From Gammaproteobacteria bacterium (GTDB lineage: Bacteria; Pseudomonadota; Gammaproteobacteria; Methylococcales; DRLZ01): a stretch of 41,581 bases of DNA. The stretch lies in the NCBI GenBank assembly GCA_022600935.1, contig JAHZJL010000283.1:1-41581 (forward strand). Direction: 5' to 3'. The number at the start of each line of letters is the position of its first letter. Position 1 is the first letter of the stretch. Below the pieces are notes generated by a model. That model was given only the letters and a program-made list of their open reading frames with translations, had not been told where the DNA came from and ran no database searches. The position numbers were made by a program, and so were the translations under genes. Shown here in pieces: positions 9,411-17,086 of this stretch.

Positions 9411-9587
9411 GTCAAAAAATCCATTTTTCCATTTTGTTTTTCCAGGTCTGACGATCTGATCAAGACAGCATTCCAGATATATCAGCTTTAGTGGCATGGT
9501 TGTTGAGATCAAGTTTTCATTGACAGACTGAACACTAATGTTTTTAGATTCTGACAAATACGCCAGAATTGCTTGGGAGTTAAACCA

Positions 9588-11129
9588 ATGACCGACCAGT
9601 TAATTATTTTTGATACCACATTGCGTGATGGCGAGCAAAGCCCGGGCGCATCCATGACTCGCGAAGAGAAAATTCGCATTGCCAAAGCCTTGGAACGTCT
9701 CAAAGTCGATGTCATTGAGGCCGGTTTTCCGGCTGCCAGTGAAGGTGATTTTGAGTCGGTTCAAGCCGTAGCAAATACTATTAAAGACAGTGTTGTTTGC
9801 GGATTGGCCAGAGCGCTTGAAAAAGATTTGGATCGCGCAGCTAAAGCGTTGTCGAGTGCCAAACAGTTTCGTATTCATACGTTCATTGCCACCTCTCCGA
9901 TCCACATGAAAAACAAGTTGCGCATGGAGCCGGAGCAAGTTGTCGAGATGGCGGTAAAAGCAGTCAAGTATGCTCGGCGGTTTACCGATAATGTTGAGTT
10001 TTCACCGGAAGACGCCGGGCGTTCCGACCCTGATTTTTTATGCCGTATTCTGGAAGCCGTGATTGATGCCGGAGCGACCACATTAAATATCCCAGATACC
10101 GTTGGTTATGGCTTTCCTGGTGAATTCGGGCCGATGATCGGGCAATTAATTGAACGCATTCCTAATTCACACAAAGCGATTTTTTCAGTGCACTGTCATA
10201 ATGACTTGGGTCTCGCAGTGGCTAATTCATTGTCAGCAGTATTGAATGGTGCGCGCCAGATTGAATGCACCATCAATGGGTTAGGTGAACGGGCAGGCAA
10301 TGCCTCACTGGAAGAAGTAGTGATGGCGGTTAAGACTCGCAAGGATTTGTTTCCATGCCAGCCTGATGTGAATACCAGAGAGATATTAAATTGCTCAAGA
10401 CTGGTTTCTTCTGTAACAGGATTTCCTGTGCAGCCTAATAAGGCGATTGTTGGTGCCAATGCGTTCGCGCATGAATCCGGGATACATCAGGATGGTGTGC
10501 TGAAAAATCGTGAAACCTATGAAATCATGCAAGCTGAAGATGTGGGATGGACAGCGAATCGCATGGTTTTGGGTAAGCATTCAGGGCGCAATGCTTTTCG
10601 AGCAAGAATGGCTGAATTGGGTGAGGAATTCGAAACCGAAGAAGACCTGAATCGCACATTTGCGCGTTTCAAAGCGTTAGCTGATAAAAAGCATGAGATT
10701 TTTGATGACGATTTAAAAGCCCTGATATCCAGCGCTGTATCGGAAGAGGTCAATGAAGTTGTCAAGCTGGTATCACTGCATGTGTGTACTGAAACCGGTG
10801 AAATCCCTGAAGCAAAGATAGTATTATCTGTTGATGGCAAAGAGCAAAGCGCGGTCGGGCATGGTAGTGGGGCGGTTGATGCAACCTTCAGTGCGATTGA
10901 AAAAATTGTCAACAGCCAGAGTCAGTTGTTATTGTATTCGGTCAACAACATTACTTCAGGGACAGATGCCCAGGGCAAAGTGACTGTGAGACTGGAAAAA
11001 GAAGGTAAGGTAGTTAATGGAAAAGGAGCGCATACCGATATTGTCATTGCCTCCGCCAAAGCGTATCTGAATACCTTGAATCGATTGTATGGTGGAGGAT
11101 TGCGGCAACACCCGCAAGGTGTTGTTTAG
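9588..11129 (+). CDS. leuA: 2-isopropylmalate synthase
   Basis: Condenses 2-oxoisovalerate with acetyl-CoA, the committed step of leucine synthesis. Seen: [16 protein letters not shown] at residues 8-23, metal ligands in [27 protein letters not shown], and a C-terminal LeuA dimer/regulatory domain where leucine feedback binds. ATG at 9588 is chosen because GGGAG (9575-9579) lies 8 nt upstream; this gives 513 aa. A TTG five codons earlier overlaps that site. The other leu genes (leuB, C, D) are not adjacent. Confidence 0.96.
   Translation: MTDQLIIFDTTLRDGEQSPGASMTREEKIRIAKALERLKVDVIEAGFPAASEGDFESVQAVANTIKDSVVCGLARALEKDLDRAAKALSSAKQFRIHTFIATSPIHMKNKLRMEPEQVVEMAVKAVKYARRFTDNVEFSPEDAGRSDPDFLCRILEAVIDAGATTLNIPDTVGYGFPGEFGPMIGQLIERIPNSHKAIFSVHCHNDLGLAVANSLSAVLNGARQIECTINGLGERAGNASLEEVVMAVKTRKDLFPCQPDVNTREILNCSRLVSSVTGFPVQPNKAIVGANAFAHESGIHQDGVLKNRETYEIMQAEDVGWTANRMVLGKHSGRNAFRARMAELGEEFETEEDLNRTFARFKALADKKHEIFDDDLKALISSAVSEEVNEVVKLVSLHVCTETGEIPEAKIVLSVDGKEQSAVGHGSGAVDATFSAIEKIVNSQSQLLLYSVNNITSGTDAQGKVTVRLEKEGKVVNGKGAHTDIVIASAKAYLNTLNRLYGGGLRQHPQGVV
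11106..11127 (+). other. Hairpin over the leuA stop codon
   Basis: CAACACC (11106-11112) and GGTGTTG (11118-11124) form a perfect 7-bp stem followed by TTT. It may act as a weak terminator or protect the 3' end. Confidence 0.4.
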
Positions 11130-11144
11130 AATTGCGGATGCATA

Positions 11145-11305
11145 GAAGCTGTCTGGTTAATAAAGATATCAACTGTAAAGCGCTTGAAAGCGATGTGTTT
11201 TCTCGCTGCTTCTCGTTAAATAGCACAACTATTTGCCTTGAAGCATCAAGACAATCCTCTCGATTCAAGAACTTTTCGCTTGGATATTGTTTACCAGACA
11301 GCTTC
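11145..11305 (+). repeat. Intergenic repeat element, copy 1
   Basis: A 161-nt element bounded by a perfect 13-bp inverted repeat: GAAGCTGTCTGGT (11145-11157) and ACCAGACAGCTTC (11293-11305). Inside are small hairpins: AAATAG/CTATTT around CACAA (11218-11234) and CTTGA/TCAAG around AGCA (11238-11251). A second copy lies near 16460-16618: TAAAGA, CTTGAA, GTTAA, CACAAC, CTCGATTC, TTTCGCTT and CAGACAGCTT recur in the same order at nearly the same spacing. An 81-codon frame crosses it but has no ribosome site. It could be a miniature mobile element or a structured RNA. Confidence 0.6.
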
Positions 11306-11373
11306 TTAAAAAAACACTATCATTTTGTACGTGTAACAGATTGTGATTTCAATGCTGTTTCTCGTTATAGATT

Positions 11374-12105
11374 ATGAATGAACGGCAAAGACTGAATTAT
11401 TTGCAGGCTATGGGTTTGCAGCAATGGATCGTTCGCCAGCCGGAGGAATTGTCTCGGGAGTCGGAACAAGCCTTGCCGGTTCAGATGGATGAGATTTCGC
11501 TTCCCGAATGTGAAGTACATGAAATAACTGTGACATCTGATAGAATAATTCCCTGGGATGACCTGAAGAATCAGGTCGCAAGCTGTACGCAATGTTCTTT
11601 GCATCAGTCCCGAACCCAAACTGTGTTTGGAGTCGGAGACAGACAGGCTGACTGGATGTTGATTGGCGAGGCACCCGGACAGCAGGAAGATGAACAGGGC
11701 GAGCCATTTGTCGGGCCTGCAGGCATGTTGCTGAATGAAATACTGTTTTCGCTGGGGCTTCAACGTCAAACGGTATTTATTGCAAATATTTTAAAATGCC
11801 GTCCTCCGAACAACAGGGATCCGTTGCCAGATGAAATTCAGTCGTGCAGTTCCTTTTTAGAACAACAAGTTAAGCATGTTGCGCCACGTATCATACTGAC
11901 CTTGGGGCGGATTGCCGCGCAGAATTTACTACACACAACTGAATCGATAGGGCGATTGCGGGGGCGTGTTCATGATTACCAGTCGATACCGGTGATTGTT
12001 ATGTATCATCCGGCATATTTGCTGCGCTCCCCGACTGAAAAGCGTAAGGTTTTGCAGGATTTGTTGCTGGCCAAACAGACTCTGGATCAAATTGATGCTG
12101 GATAA
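11374..12105 (+). CDS. Uracil-DNA glycosylase, family 4 (4Fe-4S)
   Basis: Excises uracil from DNA in base-excision repair. Seen: four cysteines placed for a 4Fe-4S cluster (CTQC near residues 73-76, one in LKCRPP, one in QSCSSF), the catalytic-loop motif GEAPGQQEDEQGEPFVGPAG and the C-terminal HPAYLLR motif. The family-4 form is about 200 aa; the first 60 residues here are an extra, low-complexity N-terminal part, as is common in gammaproteobacterial members. The ATG has no strong Shine-Dalgarno. It lies 45 nt before rimI, a frequent pairing. Confidence 0.9.
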   Translation: MNERQRLNYLQAMGLQQWIVRQPEELSRESEQALPVQMDEISLPECEVHEITVTSDRIIPWDDLKNQVASCTQCSLHQSRTQTVFGVGDRQADWMLIGEAPGQQEDEQGEPFVGPAGMLLNEILFSLGLQRQTVFIANILKCRPPNNRDPLPDEIQSCSSFLEQQVKHVAPRIILTLGRIAAQNLLHTTESIGRLRGRVHDYQSIPVIVMYHPAYLLRSPTEKRKVLQDLLLAKQTLDQIDAG

Positions 12106-12150
12106 CACACAAGAAGAGTAAATACAGAAACCACAGCCAGGATATTTTAA

Positions 12151-12732
12151 ATGACTGATTGGATTAATAATATGAAGCGTATGCTGATTTATAATGCGGA
12201 ACGTGATTTTTACGCAAAATTTTATCCGGAAGTGCTTGAAGACGAAAGCATATTGAACCTTAGATTGCTAAAGCGTTCGGATATCGATCAATTGATCAAG
12301 ATAGAACAACAAGTGTATGGTTTTCCCTGGAGTGCCCAGACATTCAAGGATTGCATGAAAATTGGATACAGCTGTTGGGTGATGGAAAAACTGGGCGATA
12401 TTGTCGCTTATGGCATTGTTTCAATTGCAGCTGGAGAAGCGCATGTCATGAATCTATGCGTTGATCCCAAACATCAACGCAAAGGGTATGGCCGAAAAGT
12501 CATGAAACAGTTGATTTCTGTGGCTCTGGAAGAGCGTTGTCGATTAATTTTGCTGGAAGTGCGGCCCTCCAATCAGAATGCAATCGCTCTCTATCACGGA
12601 ATGGGATTTAACGAAATTGGTCGGCGAAAAGATTATTATCCTGCAGAAAAAGGCCGCGAAGATGCCTTGTTGCTGGCAATGGATTTAATTACAGAAGAAT
12701 CGGAAGAGGAAGAGTATTTTGCTTCAAGCTGA
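12151..12732 (+). CDS. rimI: Ribosomal protein bS18 (S18)-alanine N-acetyltransferase
   Basis: GNAT acetyltransferase that modifies the N-terminal alanine of S18. Seen: acetyl-CoA loop HQRKGYGRKVM near residue 110, then LEVRPSNQNAIALYHGMGF, the usual RimI block. At 193 aa it is longer than E. coli RimI (148 aa), with about 38 extra N-terminal residues and an acidic tail (TEESEEEEYFASS). An internal ATG (residue 8 or 11) could be the true start; AGGATA upstream of 12151 supports the longer form. Confidence 0.87.
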   Translation: MTDWINNMKRMLIYNAERDFYAKFYPEVLEDESILNLRLLKRSDIDQLIKIEQQVYGFPWSAQTFKDCMKIGYSCWVMEKLGDIVAYGIVSIAAGEAHVMNLCVDPKHQRKGYGRKVMKQLISVALEERCRLILLEVRPSNQNAIALYHGMGFNEIGRRKDYYPAEKGREDALLLAMDLITEESEEEEYFASS

Positions 12733-12835
12733 GTCAGGTTGAATTGACAATGTCAATGATTTGTCGCTAAAAAACCATTGTTAAGAGCAAAATTTATATG
12801 GCAATAGATAACCAATGTTGTTTATAGAAGCCATT

Positions 12836-12877
12836 CAGCAGTCACAGTTAAGTTTGATGACTGCTGGAAATGTTTTT
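12836..12877 (+). terminator. Candidate terminator after rimI
   Basis: CAGCAGTC (12836-12843) and GACTGCTG (12859-12866) form an 8-bp stem around a 15-nt loop, followed by GAAATGTTTTT. It lies about 100 nt after the rimI stop. Confidence 0.45.
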
Positions 12878-12921
12878 CCCAGTATCATATGTATGTGCAA
12901 AATTTTTAATCAATCATTTTG

Positions 12922-13926
12922 ATGTTACGCTGCAATCGCACTAATCTGGTCATACCATTCATGATCTGTGTGATCTGTGCTGTATGGTTTGTCTGGTGGA
13001 TGTTTCTTACTGAAGGCAGGGCTATGGCGACTCTGTGGTCAAACTGGCAGGTCAGTTTAACCATGTTGCTTGGTTCATTGATCGCTGGGGCGACCAGTGA
13101 AGGTGGTGGTGCAGTTGCTTTTCCTGTATTCACTAAGTTGCTGGGTGTCGGTCCGCAGGATGCCAAAATCTTTTCCCTGGCCATACAAAGTGTCGGAATG
13201 ACTTCGGCCTCCTTGTTTATTGTCTTGTCGCGGATTCCGGTGGATTGGCGAGTAGTCAGATGGGCGACAGTTGGTGGTATTGCAGGTATCTGTCTTGGCT
13301 GCATTGTGTTGTCACCGATTATTTCACCTGATGTCACTAAAATGTTGTTTACTGTGATCGTGACCAGTTTTGCAATAACCCTGATTGCACTGAATCGCGG
13401 AATTCAGTTGCGACATCAACACATGCCGGTACACGGTGTCTTGGAATGTTGTCTGTTGCTGTTGTTTGGATTTATCGGTGGTGTGGTTTCAGGTCTGGTT
13501 GGTAATGGCATCGATATCATAACCTTTTCATTGATGGTGTTGTTGTTCAGAATCAGTGAGAAAGTGGCAACACCAACCTCTGTTGTGCTTATGGCCATTA
13601 ATGCACTTGTCGGTTTTTATCTGTATGTCTTCGTGCTGGATGGCTTTACTTTGCAAATTAAGACTTACTGGCTGGCAGCGGTACCTGTTGTCGTCGTCGG
13701 TGCACCACTAGGAGCATTGTTATGCTCGAGAATGTCAAGAGCGGCAATCGCCAACTTTCTAATTGCATTGATTGCTCTGGAGTTTTTCAGTTCGATTGCG
13801 ATTATTGAATTCAATTCGACAGTTATTATCCTGAGTCTTCTGGTGTTTTGTTGTTTGTCTTATGTCTATTATTTAATGTATCGCACAGATCATTATCGTC
13901 AAATCCTGTTCAATCAGAACTCATAA
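12922..13926 (+). CDS. TSUP family (TauE/SafE) membrane transporter
   Basis: About eight to nine hydrophobic segments over 334 aa. The two half-repeats typical of the sulfite/organosulfonate exporter family are visible: GSLIAGATSEGGGAVAFPVF near residues 50-70 and GFIGGVVSGLVGNGIDIITF near 185-205, both glycine-rich with an acidic or asparagine turn. Substrate cannot be read from sequence; family members move sulfite, sulfoacetate or other small anions. ATG at 12922 is used; TTG one codon upstream is also open. No clear Shine-Dalgarno. It converges on the next gene with a 47-nt gap. Confidence 0.8.
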   Translation: MLRCNRTNLVIPFMICVICAVWFVWWMFLTEGRAMATLWSNWQVSLTMLLGSLIAGATSEGGGAVAFPVFTKLLGVGPQDAKIFSLAIQSVGMTSASLFIVLSRIPVDWRVVRWATVGGIAGICLGCIVLSPIISPDVTKMLFTVIVTSFAITLIALNRGIQLRHQHMPVHGVLECCLLLLFGFIGGVVSGLVGNGIDIITFSLMVLLFRISEKVATPTSVVLMAINALVGFYLYVFVLDGFTLQIKTYWLAAVPVVVVGAPLGALLCSRMSRAAIANFLIALIALEFFSSIAIIEFNSTVIILSLLVFCCLSYVYYLMYRTDHYRQILFNQNS

Positions 13927-13973
13927 GGTCGTTTCAGGCCAGATTCATTGTTAGTTTAAGTCACCACGTTGAT

Positions 13974-14894
13974 TCAGGGCAGAATTTTGTCGAGGTCATC
14001 GGCAAACAGTATGCGTCCTGAATAAGATTGTTTAATGATTGTCTCGGTGCTTTTTTCATGGCCGATGGTTCTGTTCATTCTGTGTGATAACACCAGTTTT
14101 TTTATGTGTGCACGATCAGCGATTTTGCCAATTTCTGAAGGAGGCATATGCAGTCGCCGTGCAACGCCCGTAGCAGATTCCGGGATTGCATGATGTGCGA
14201 CCAGAATGTCTGATTGGCGGGCCAGCTGTTCCAGGGTGTGAAAATGATTACTCATGTCCCCGGAAAAAGTGAGTGAGCATTGATGGACATCGACCCGCCA
14301 GGCCAAAGCCGGAAGCGGTCCATGATGAACCTGGATAGCGCTCAATGTGATATCGGGGTCAATTTTAAACTGTTGTACGTTTTCCTTTTTTAAGGCGACA
14401 GTATGAATTTTGAATAACGTGTTGTCCTGGTTTCCCTGTTTAAAATCAATCAAATCGTTCAGATAACGATATCCTCCCTGTTCGCCAAACAATTGTTGCA
14501 TAAATTGTTCGGTTGAAGGCATCCAGTCATTTCCTGCAGGTCCATAGACTTCAATAGGTTGATGTCGGTTTGAAAAATAACTGCCTTTTACCAAGGCAGC
14601 AAAATCCGCACTGTGATCAGCATGAAAATGACTGAACAATACAACGCGGAGATCCTCTAATTTTGCTCCAGAACGCTCGTAATTAAGACTTGAGCCACCT
14701 CCCGCATCAATTAGCAGCAGGGCGTGTTGATCCACCCATATCAAATAGCTGCTGGAGGCTCGTTTATCATTCAATTCAGGCCCGCCAGACCCGAGAATTT
14801 GCAGGACAACATGATGATTGTTACAAGCAGATAACACCGCTGTGGAATTCAACAGCCCGGTAGCAATCAAGACGATCAGTAGATAGGGTTTCAT
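13974..14894 (-). CDS. Secreted metallo-beta-lactamase-fold hydrolase (RNase Z-like), probable lipoprotein
   Basis: 306 aa. The N-terminus MKPYLLIVLIATGLL continues to VLSAC, a hydrophobic signal with a lipobox L-S-A-C at Cys23, so probably a periplasm-facing lipoprotein. The mature part has the MBL core: GSGGPELNDKRASSSYLI, IDAGGGS, the zinc motif SHFHADHSAD, a further His in AIQVHHGP, FSGDMS and LSHRM. Closest in pattern to RNase Z / arylsulfatase-type MBL proteins, but export makes a tRNA-processing role unlikely. Substrate unknown. Confidence 0.8.
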   Translation of the reverse strand: MKPYLLIVLIATGLLNSTAVLSACNNHHVVLQILGSGGPELNDKRASSSYLIWVDQHALLLIDAGGGSSLNYERSGAKLEDLRVVLFSHFHADHSADFAALVKGSYFSNRHQPIEVYGPAGNDWMPSTEQFMQQLFGEQGGYRYLNDLIDFKQGNQDNTLFKIHTVALKKENVQQFKIDPDITLSAIQVHHGPLPALAWRVDVHQCSLTFSGDMSNHFHTLEQLARQSDILVAHHAIPESATGVARRLHMPPSEIGKIADRAHIKKLVLSHRMNRTIGHEKSTETIIKQSYSGRILFADDLDKILP

Positions 14895-15359
14895 TACAGG
14901 TCATAAGATATTTAAATCTTTTAAATGGTTGATTTCAGGTGCTTTGTGATTGAAGCGATTGTTTTGAAAGTAAACGCTTATCAAAATCTGTTGGTTTCAT
15001 TTTTGTATGCTCACTGGCCACTGTCAGGCACCACGCAGTCTGATTACAAGTAAAAATTCCATTATTGTGAAAAAGTCATTAATAAATCGATAATAGGCAT
15101 TGCAACACTATTGATGGGTTTATGTGTGTTTTCATGAAAAGATTTCAATAAGATTCAATAATAAATTATCTTTCTGGAAGGACATAAAAATTATTTTGAT
15201 TCATTAAATCGCAAAAAATCAATTGAAATCCCGTCATATCAGGTATGAATTCTATTAAAAAGATGCACTGTTATTTTAATTGAGTATGTTTGATTAATTA
15301 ACAGGCTCTTTAGGTTATTTCGACATACAAACACAATTAAACTGTAAAGGAGTGGTCTG
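14895..15359. other. AT-rich intergenic region between the MBL gene and the SPFH gene
   Basis: 465 nt between divergent genes, strongly AT-rich. It must hold promoters in both directions but I could not single out a convincing -35/-10 pair. A 28-codon ORF (about 15008-15094) has no ribosome site. A weak 5-bp pair AAGCG/CGCTT lies near 14953-14979. Nothing else is supported. Confidence 0.4.
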
Positions 15360-16289
15360 ATGACGTTATTGGAACTGGGTATTGCCGGTTTTCTGTTGGT
15401 AACAATACTTGTTTTGTTAAAAAGTTTTACGAGTGTGCCGCAAGGCATGGAGTATATCATTGAACAGTTTGGAGTCCACGTCAGAACCCTGACTCCAGGA
15501 TGTTATTTTATTAACCCGCTTGGTCACGTGGGTCGAAAAGTTAATATGTCTGAGCAAGTGATTGAGTTGCCGGCGCAGGATTTTATGACTGCCGACAAAA
15601 TAACGGTTATTCTTGATGCTGTGGTATTTTATAAAATCTTCAATGCCTCAAAAGCTGCATATGTCGTCTCAAATTTAAACCGTGCCATTTTGAAGGTAGT
15701 CCAATCTTCGGTACACGAGTTAATCAGTGCTCGAACACTTGATGACATACTGGCTAATCGTGATAATCTGAACACACGGATTCTGGAACAGGTTAATGAG
15801 GAAGTGAGTGGAGAGTGGGGGATTCGCTTGACCCGGATTTCCGTCAACAATATTTCTCCTCCGGAAGAAATTGTTGAATCAATGACTCGTCAGATGGCCG
15901 CTGAACGGGTCAGGCGTGCAACCATTCTGGAAGCAGAAGGTGAGCGTAAATCCAGCATTCTCAAAGCAGAAGGGGAAAGGCAGGCGAAAATTATTCAAGC
16001 TGATGCTGACAAGACAAGTGCATTTCTGGAAGCCGAATCACGTGAACGAGCTGCTCAGGCAGAAGCCAAGGCAACATTAATGGTGTCACATGCGATTTCC
16101 AAAGGCGATATCAATGCGGTTAACTATTTTGTTGCGCAGCGTTATACCGATGCCTTGCAGCAAATAGGCAAGGCGAAAAATGCCAAAGTTTTGTTTGTTC
16201 CTCTGGAATCAACTGGTTCGATTGGAGCAATGGATGCGGTAAGAAATCTCTCCAAAGCAACAGAAGTGTTTAATACAGAGAAAGCATAA
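15360..16289 (+). CDS. SPFH/stomatin-like membrane protein (QmcA-type)
   Basis: 309 aa: one N-terminal membrane anchor (residues about 4-21), then a band-7/SPFH domain (VPQGMEYIIEQFGVHVRTLTPG; VILDAVVFYKI; LNRAILKVVQSSVHELI) and an Ala/Glu-rich coiled coil (about 180-235: RRATILEAEGERKSSILKAE). Such proteins form large membrane cages or microdomains with FtsH- or NfeD-type partners (family knowledge). No NfeD partner gene is adjacent. AAAGGAG gives a strong ribosome site. A candidate terminator follows at 16348. Confidence 0.88.
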   Translation: MTLLELGIAGFLLVTILVLLKSFTSVPQGMEYIIEQFGVHVRTLTPGCYFINPLGHVGRKVNMSEQVIELPAQDFMTADKITVILDAVVFYKIFNASKAAYVVSNLNRAILKVVQSSVHELISARTLDDILANRDNLNTRILEQVNEEVSGEWGIRLTRISVNNISPPEEIVESMTRQMAAERVRRATILEAEGERKSSILKAEGERQAKIIQADADKTSAFLEAESRERAAQAEAKATLMVSHAISKGDINAVNYFVAQRYTDALQQIGKAKNAKVLFVPLESTGSIGAMDAVRNLSKATEVFNTEKA

Positions 16290-16347
16290 ATTTATCCTCA
16301 ACCCGGTCTAATCGCTCTAATCAGCGAACCTGCGTGCAAGTGGATTG

Positions 16348-16374
16348 AAAATACTGGTGTGTTTACAGTATTTT
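16348..16374 (+). terminator. Candidate terminator after the SPFH gene
   Basis: AAAATACTG (16348-16356) and CAGTATTTT (16366-16374) form a perfect 9-bp stem around a 9-nt loop, A-rich on the 5' side and T-rich on the 3' side, so possibly bidirectional. Confidence 0.5.
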
Positions 16375-16459
16375 GATCCGCTTTTCGTGTTTACAACAAG
16401 GCGTTTTAATGATTCTGCTTATTTCAATAAATTGAATCAATGGCTTGCAGAGGATTAAA

Positions 16460-16618
16460 TGCGAATTCAGAAATTAAAGAAAACTGCAGCAAAACCCTTG
16501 AAGTTGGTGTATTTTTCACTGATGCTTGTTAATTGACACAACGATTGGCATCAACACTTAAAAAATCACCTCGATTCTGGAAGATTTCGCTTAGGGTATA
16601 TTTTTGTCAGACAGCTTT
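16460..16618 (+). repeat. Intergenic repeat element, copy 2
   Basis: Same orientation as copy 1 at 11145. Shared landmarks (this copy/copy 1): TAAAGA 16475/11161, CTTGAA 16497/11183, GTTAA 16528/11215, CACAAC 16537/11224, CTCGATTC 16570/11259, TTTCGCTT 16585/11274, CAGACAGCTT 16608/11295. Spacings agree to within 2-3 nt. The left inverted-repeat arm is not recognisable here, so this copy looks more degenerate; its left boundary is approximate. Confidence 0.55.
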
Positions 16619-16740
16619 TGAATATCTTGAGAATCTTCAACTTAGAGCACAGGAAGACGTTGAGCCGGTGCTTCAGAAGTCAAGTCGGTTCAATCCCCGG
16701 TACCCTCATGTCTTGTAAATCATCCCCTTGAAATCAGCAT

Positions 16741-16758
16741 AGAGTGATATAATACTCT
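16741..16758 (+). promoter_or_regulatory. Extended -10 promoter element inside a palindrome, upstream of aceE
   Basis: TGATATAAT (16745-16753) matches an extended -10 perfectly. It sits within AGAGT-N8-ACTCT (16741-16745 and 16754-16758), an inverted repeat that could be an operator. It is not the ATTGGT-type PdhR site of E. coli. The -35 is poor, as allowed for extended -10 promoters. The aceE leader would be about 325 nt. Confidence 0.45.
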
Positions 16759-16855
16759 GTTTGGTTATGGCTTTTAGAGCCCAGCTTTCCTTGTCTATTA
16801 ACTGGAATTGTTGTCATCGAGCCGTTTTCAGACAACATGTTCATAAATCATTAGA

Positions 16856-16898
16856 CTGTTCAAGCGAAGAAGTGAAACTGAATCACTCGCTCGAACAG
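16856..16898. other. Strong hairpin in the aceE leader
   Basis: CTGTTCAAGCGA pairs with TCGCTCGAACAG (one mismatch) and AGTGA with TCACT further in, closing on a 7-nt loop. No T-run follows on either strand, so it is not a simple terminator. Possible RNA leader structure. Confidence 0.5.
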
Positions 16899-17086
16899 CT
16901 TAAAGTTGTGATTTAATATCTGGCCATTCAATATGGTGTTTATCCTTATTGGCCGGAAACAGTTAACTGACAGATTCAGATGTAGCCTAAAACCGGTTTA
17001 ATGTAATTAGAAATGACTATAGAAAAAACGAAGATGAGTTTAAACATGAAACATTGCTGTGATTACAGTCACAAGGTGAATTAGCG

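Larger units (their letters stand above)
16619..17086. other. Long leader region of aceE
   Basis: No supported gene. It contains an extended -10 (16745-16753) and a hairpin at 16856-16898. A 61-codon TTG frame (16533-16718) overlaps the repeat copy and looks accidental. A T-loop-like GGTTCAATCC at about 16687 is not embedded in a foldable tRNA. Confidence 0.45.

Noticed and set aside
11132-11377. 81-codon ORF between leuA and the glycosylase gene
   Set aside because: It is contained in the palindromic repeat region, has no ribosome site and a cysteine/serine-rich composition typical of a spurious frame.
15008-15094. 28-codon ORF in the AT-rich region before the SPFH gene
   Set aside because: No ribosome site and no plausible function; likely chance.
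16662-16712. tRNA-like GGTTCAATCC motif
   Set aside because: The flanking bases do not form a T-stem and no D or anticodon arm can be built; at best a chance match or remnant.
16533-16718. 61-codon TTG ORF upstream of aceE
   Set aside because: It lies over the degenerate intergenic repeat, has no Shine-Dalgarno and no recognisable domain.
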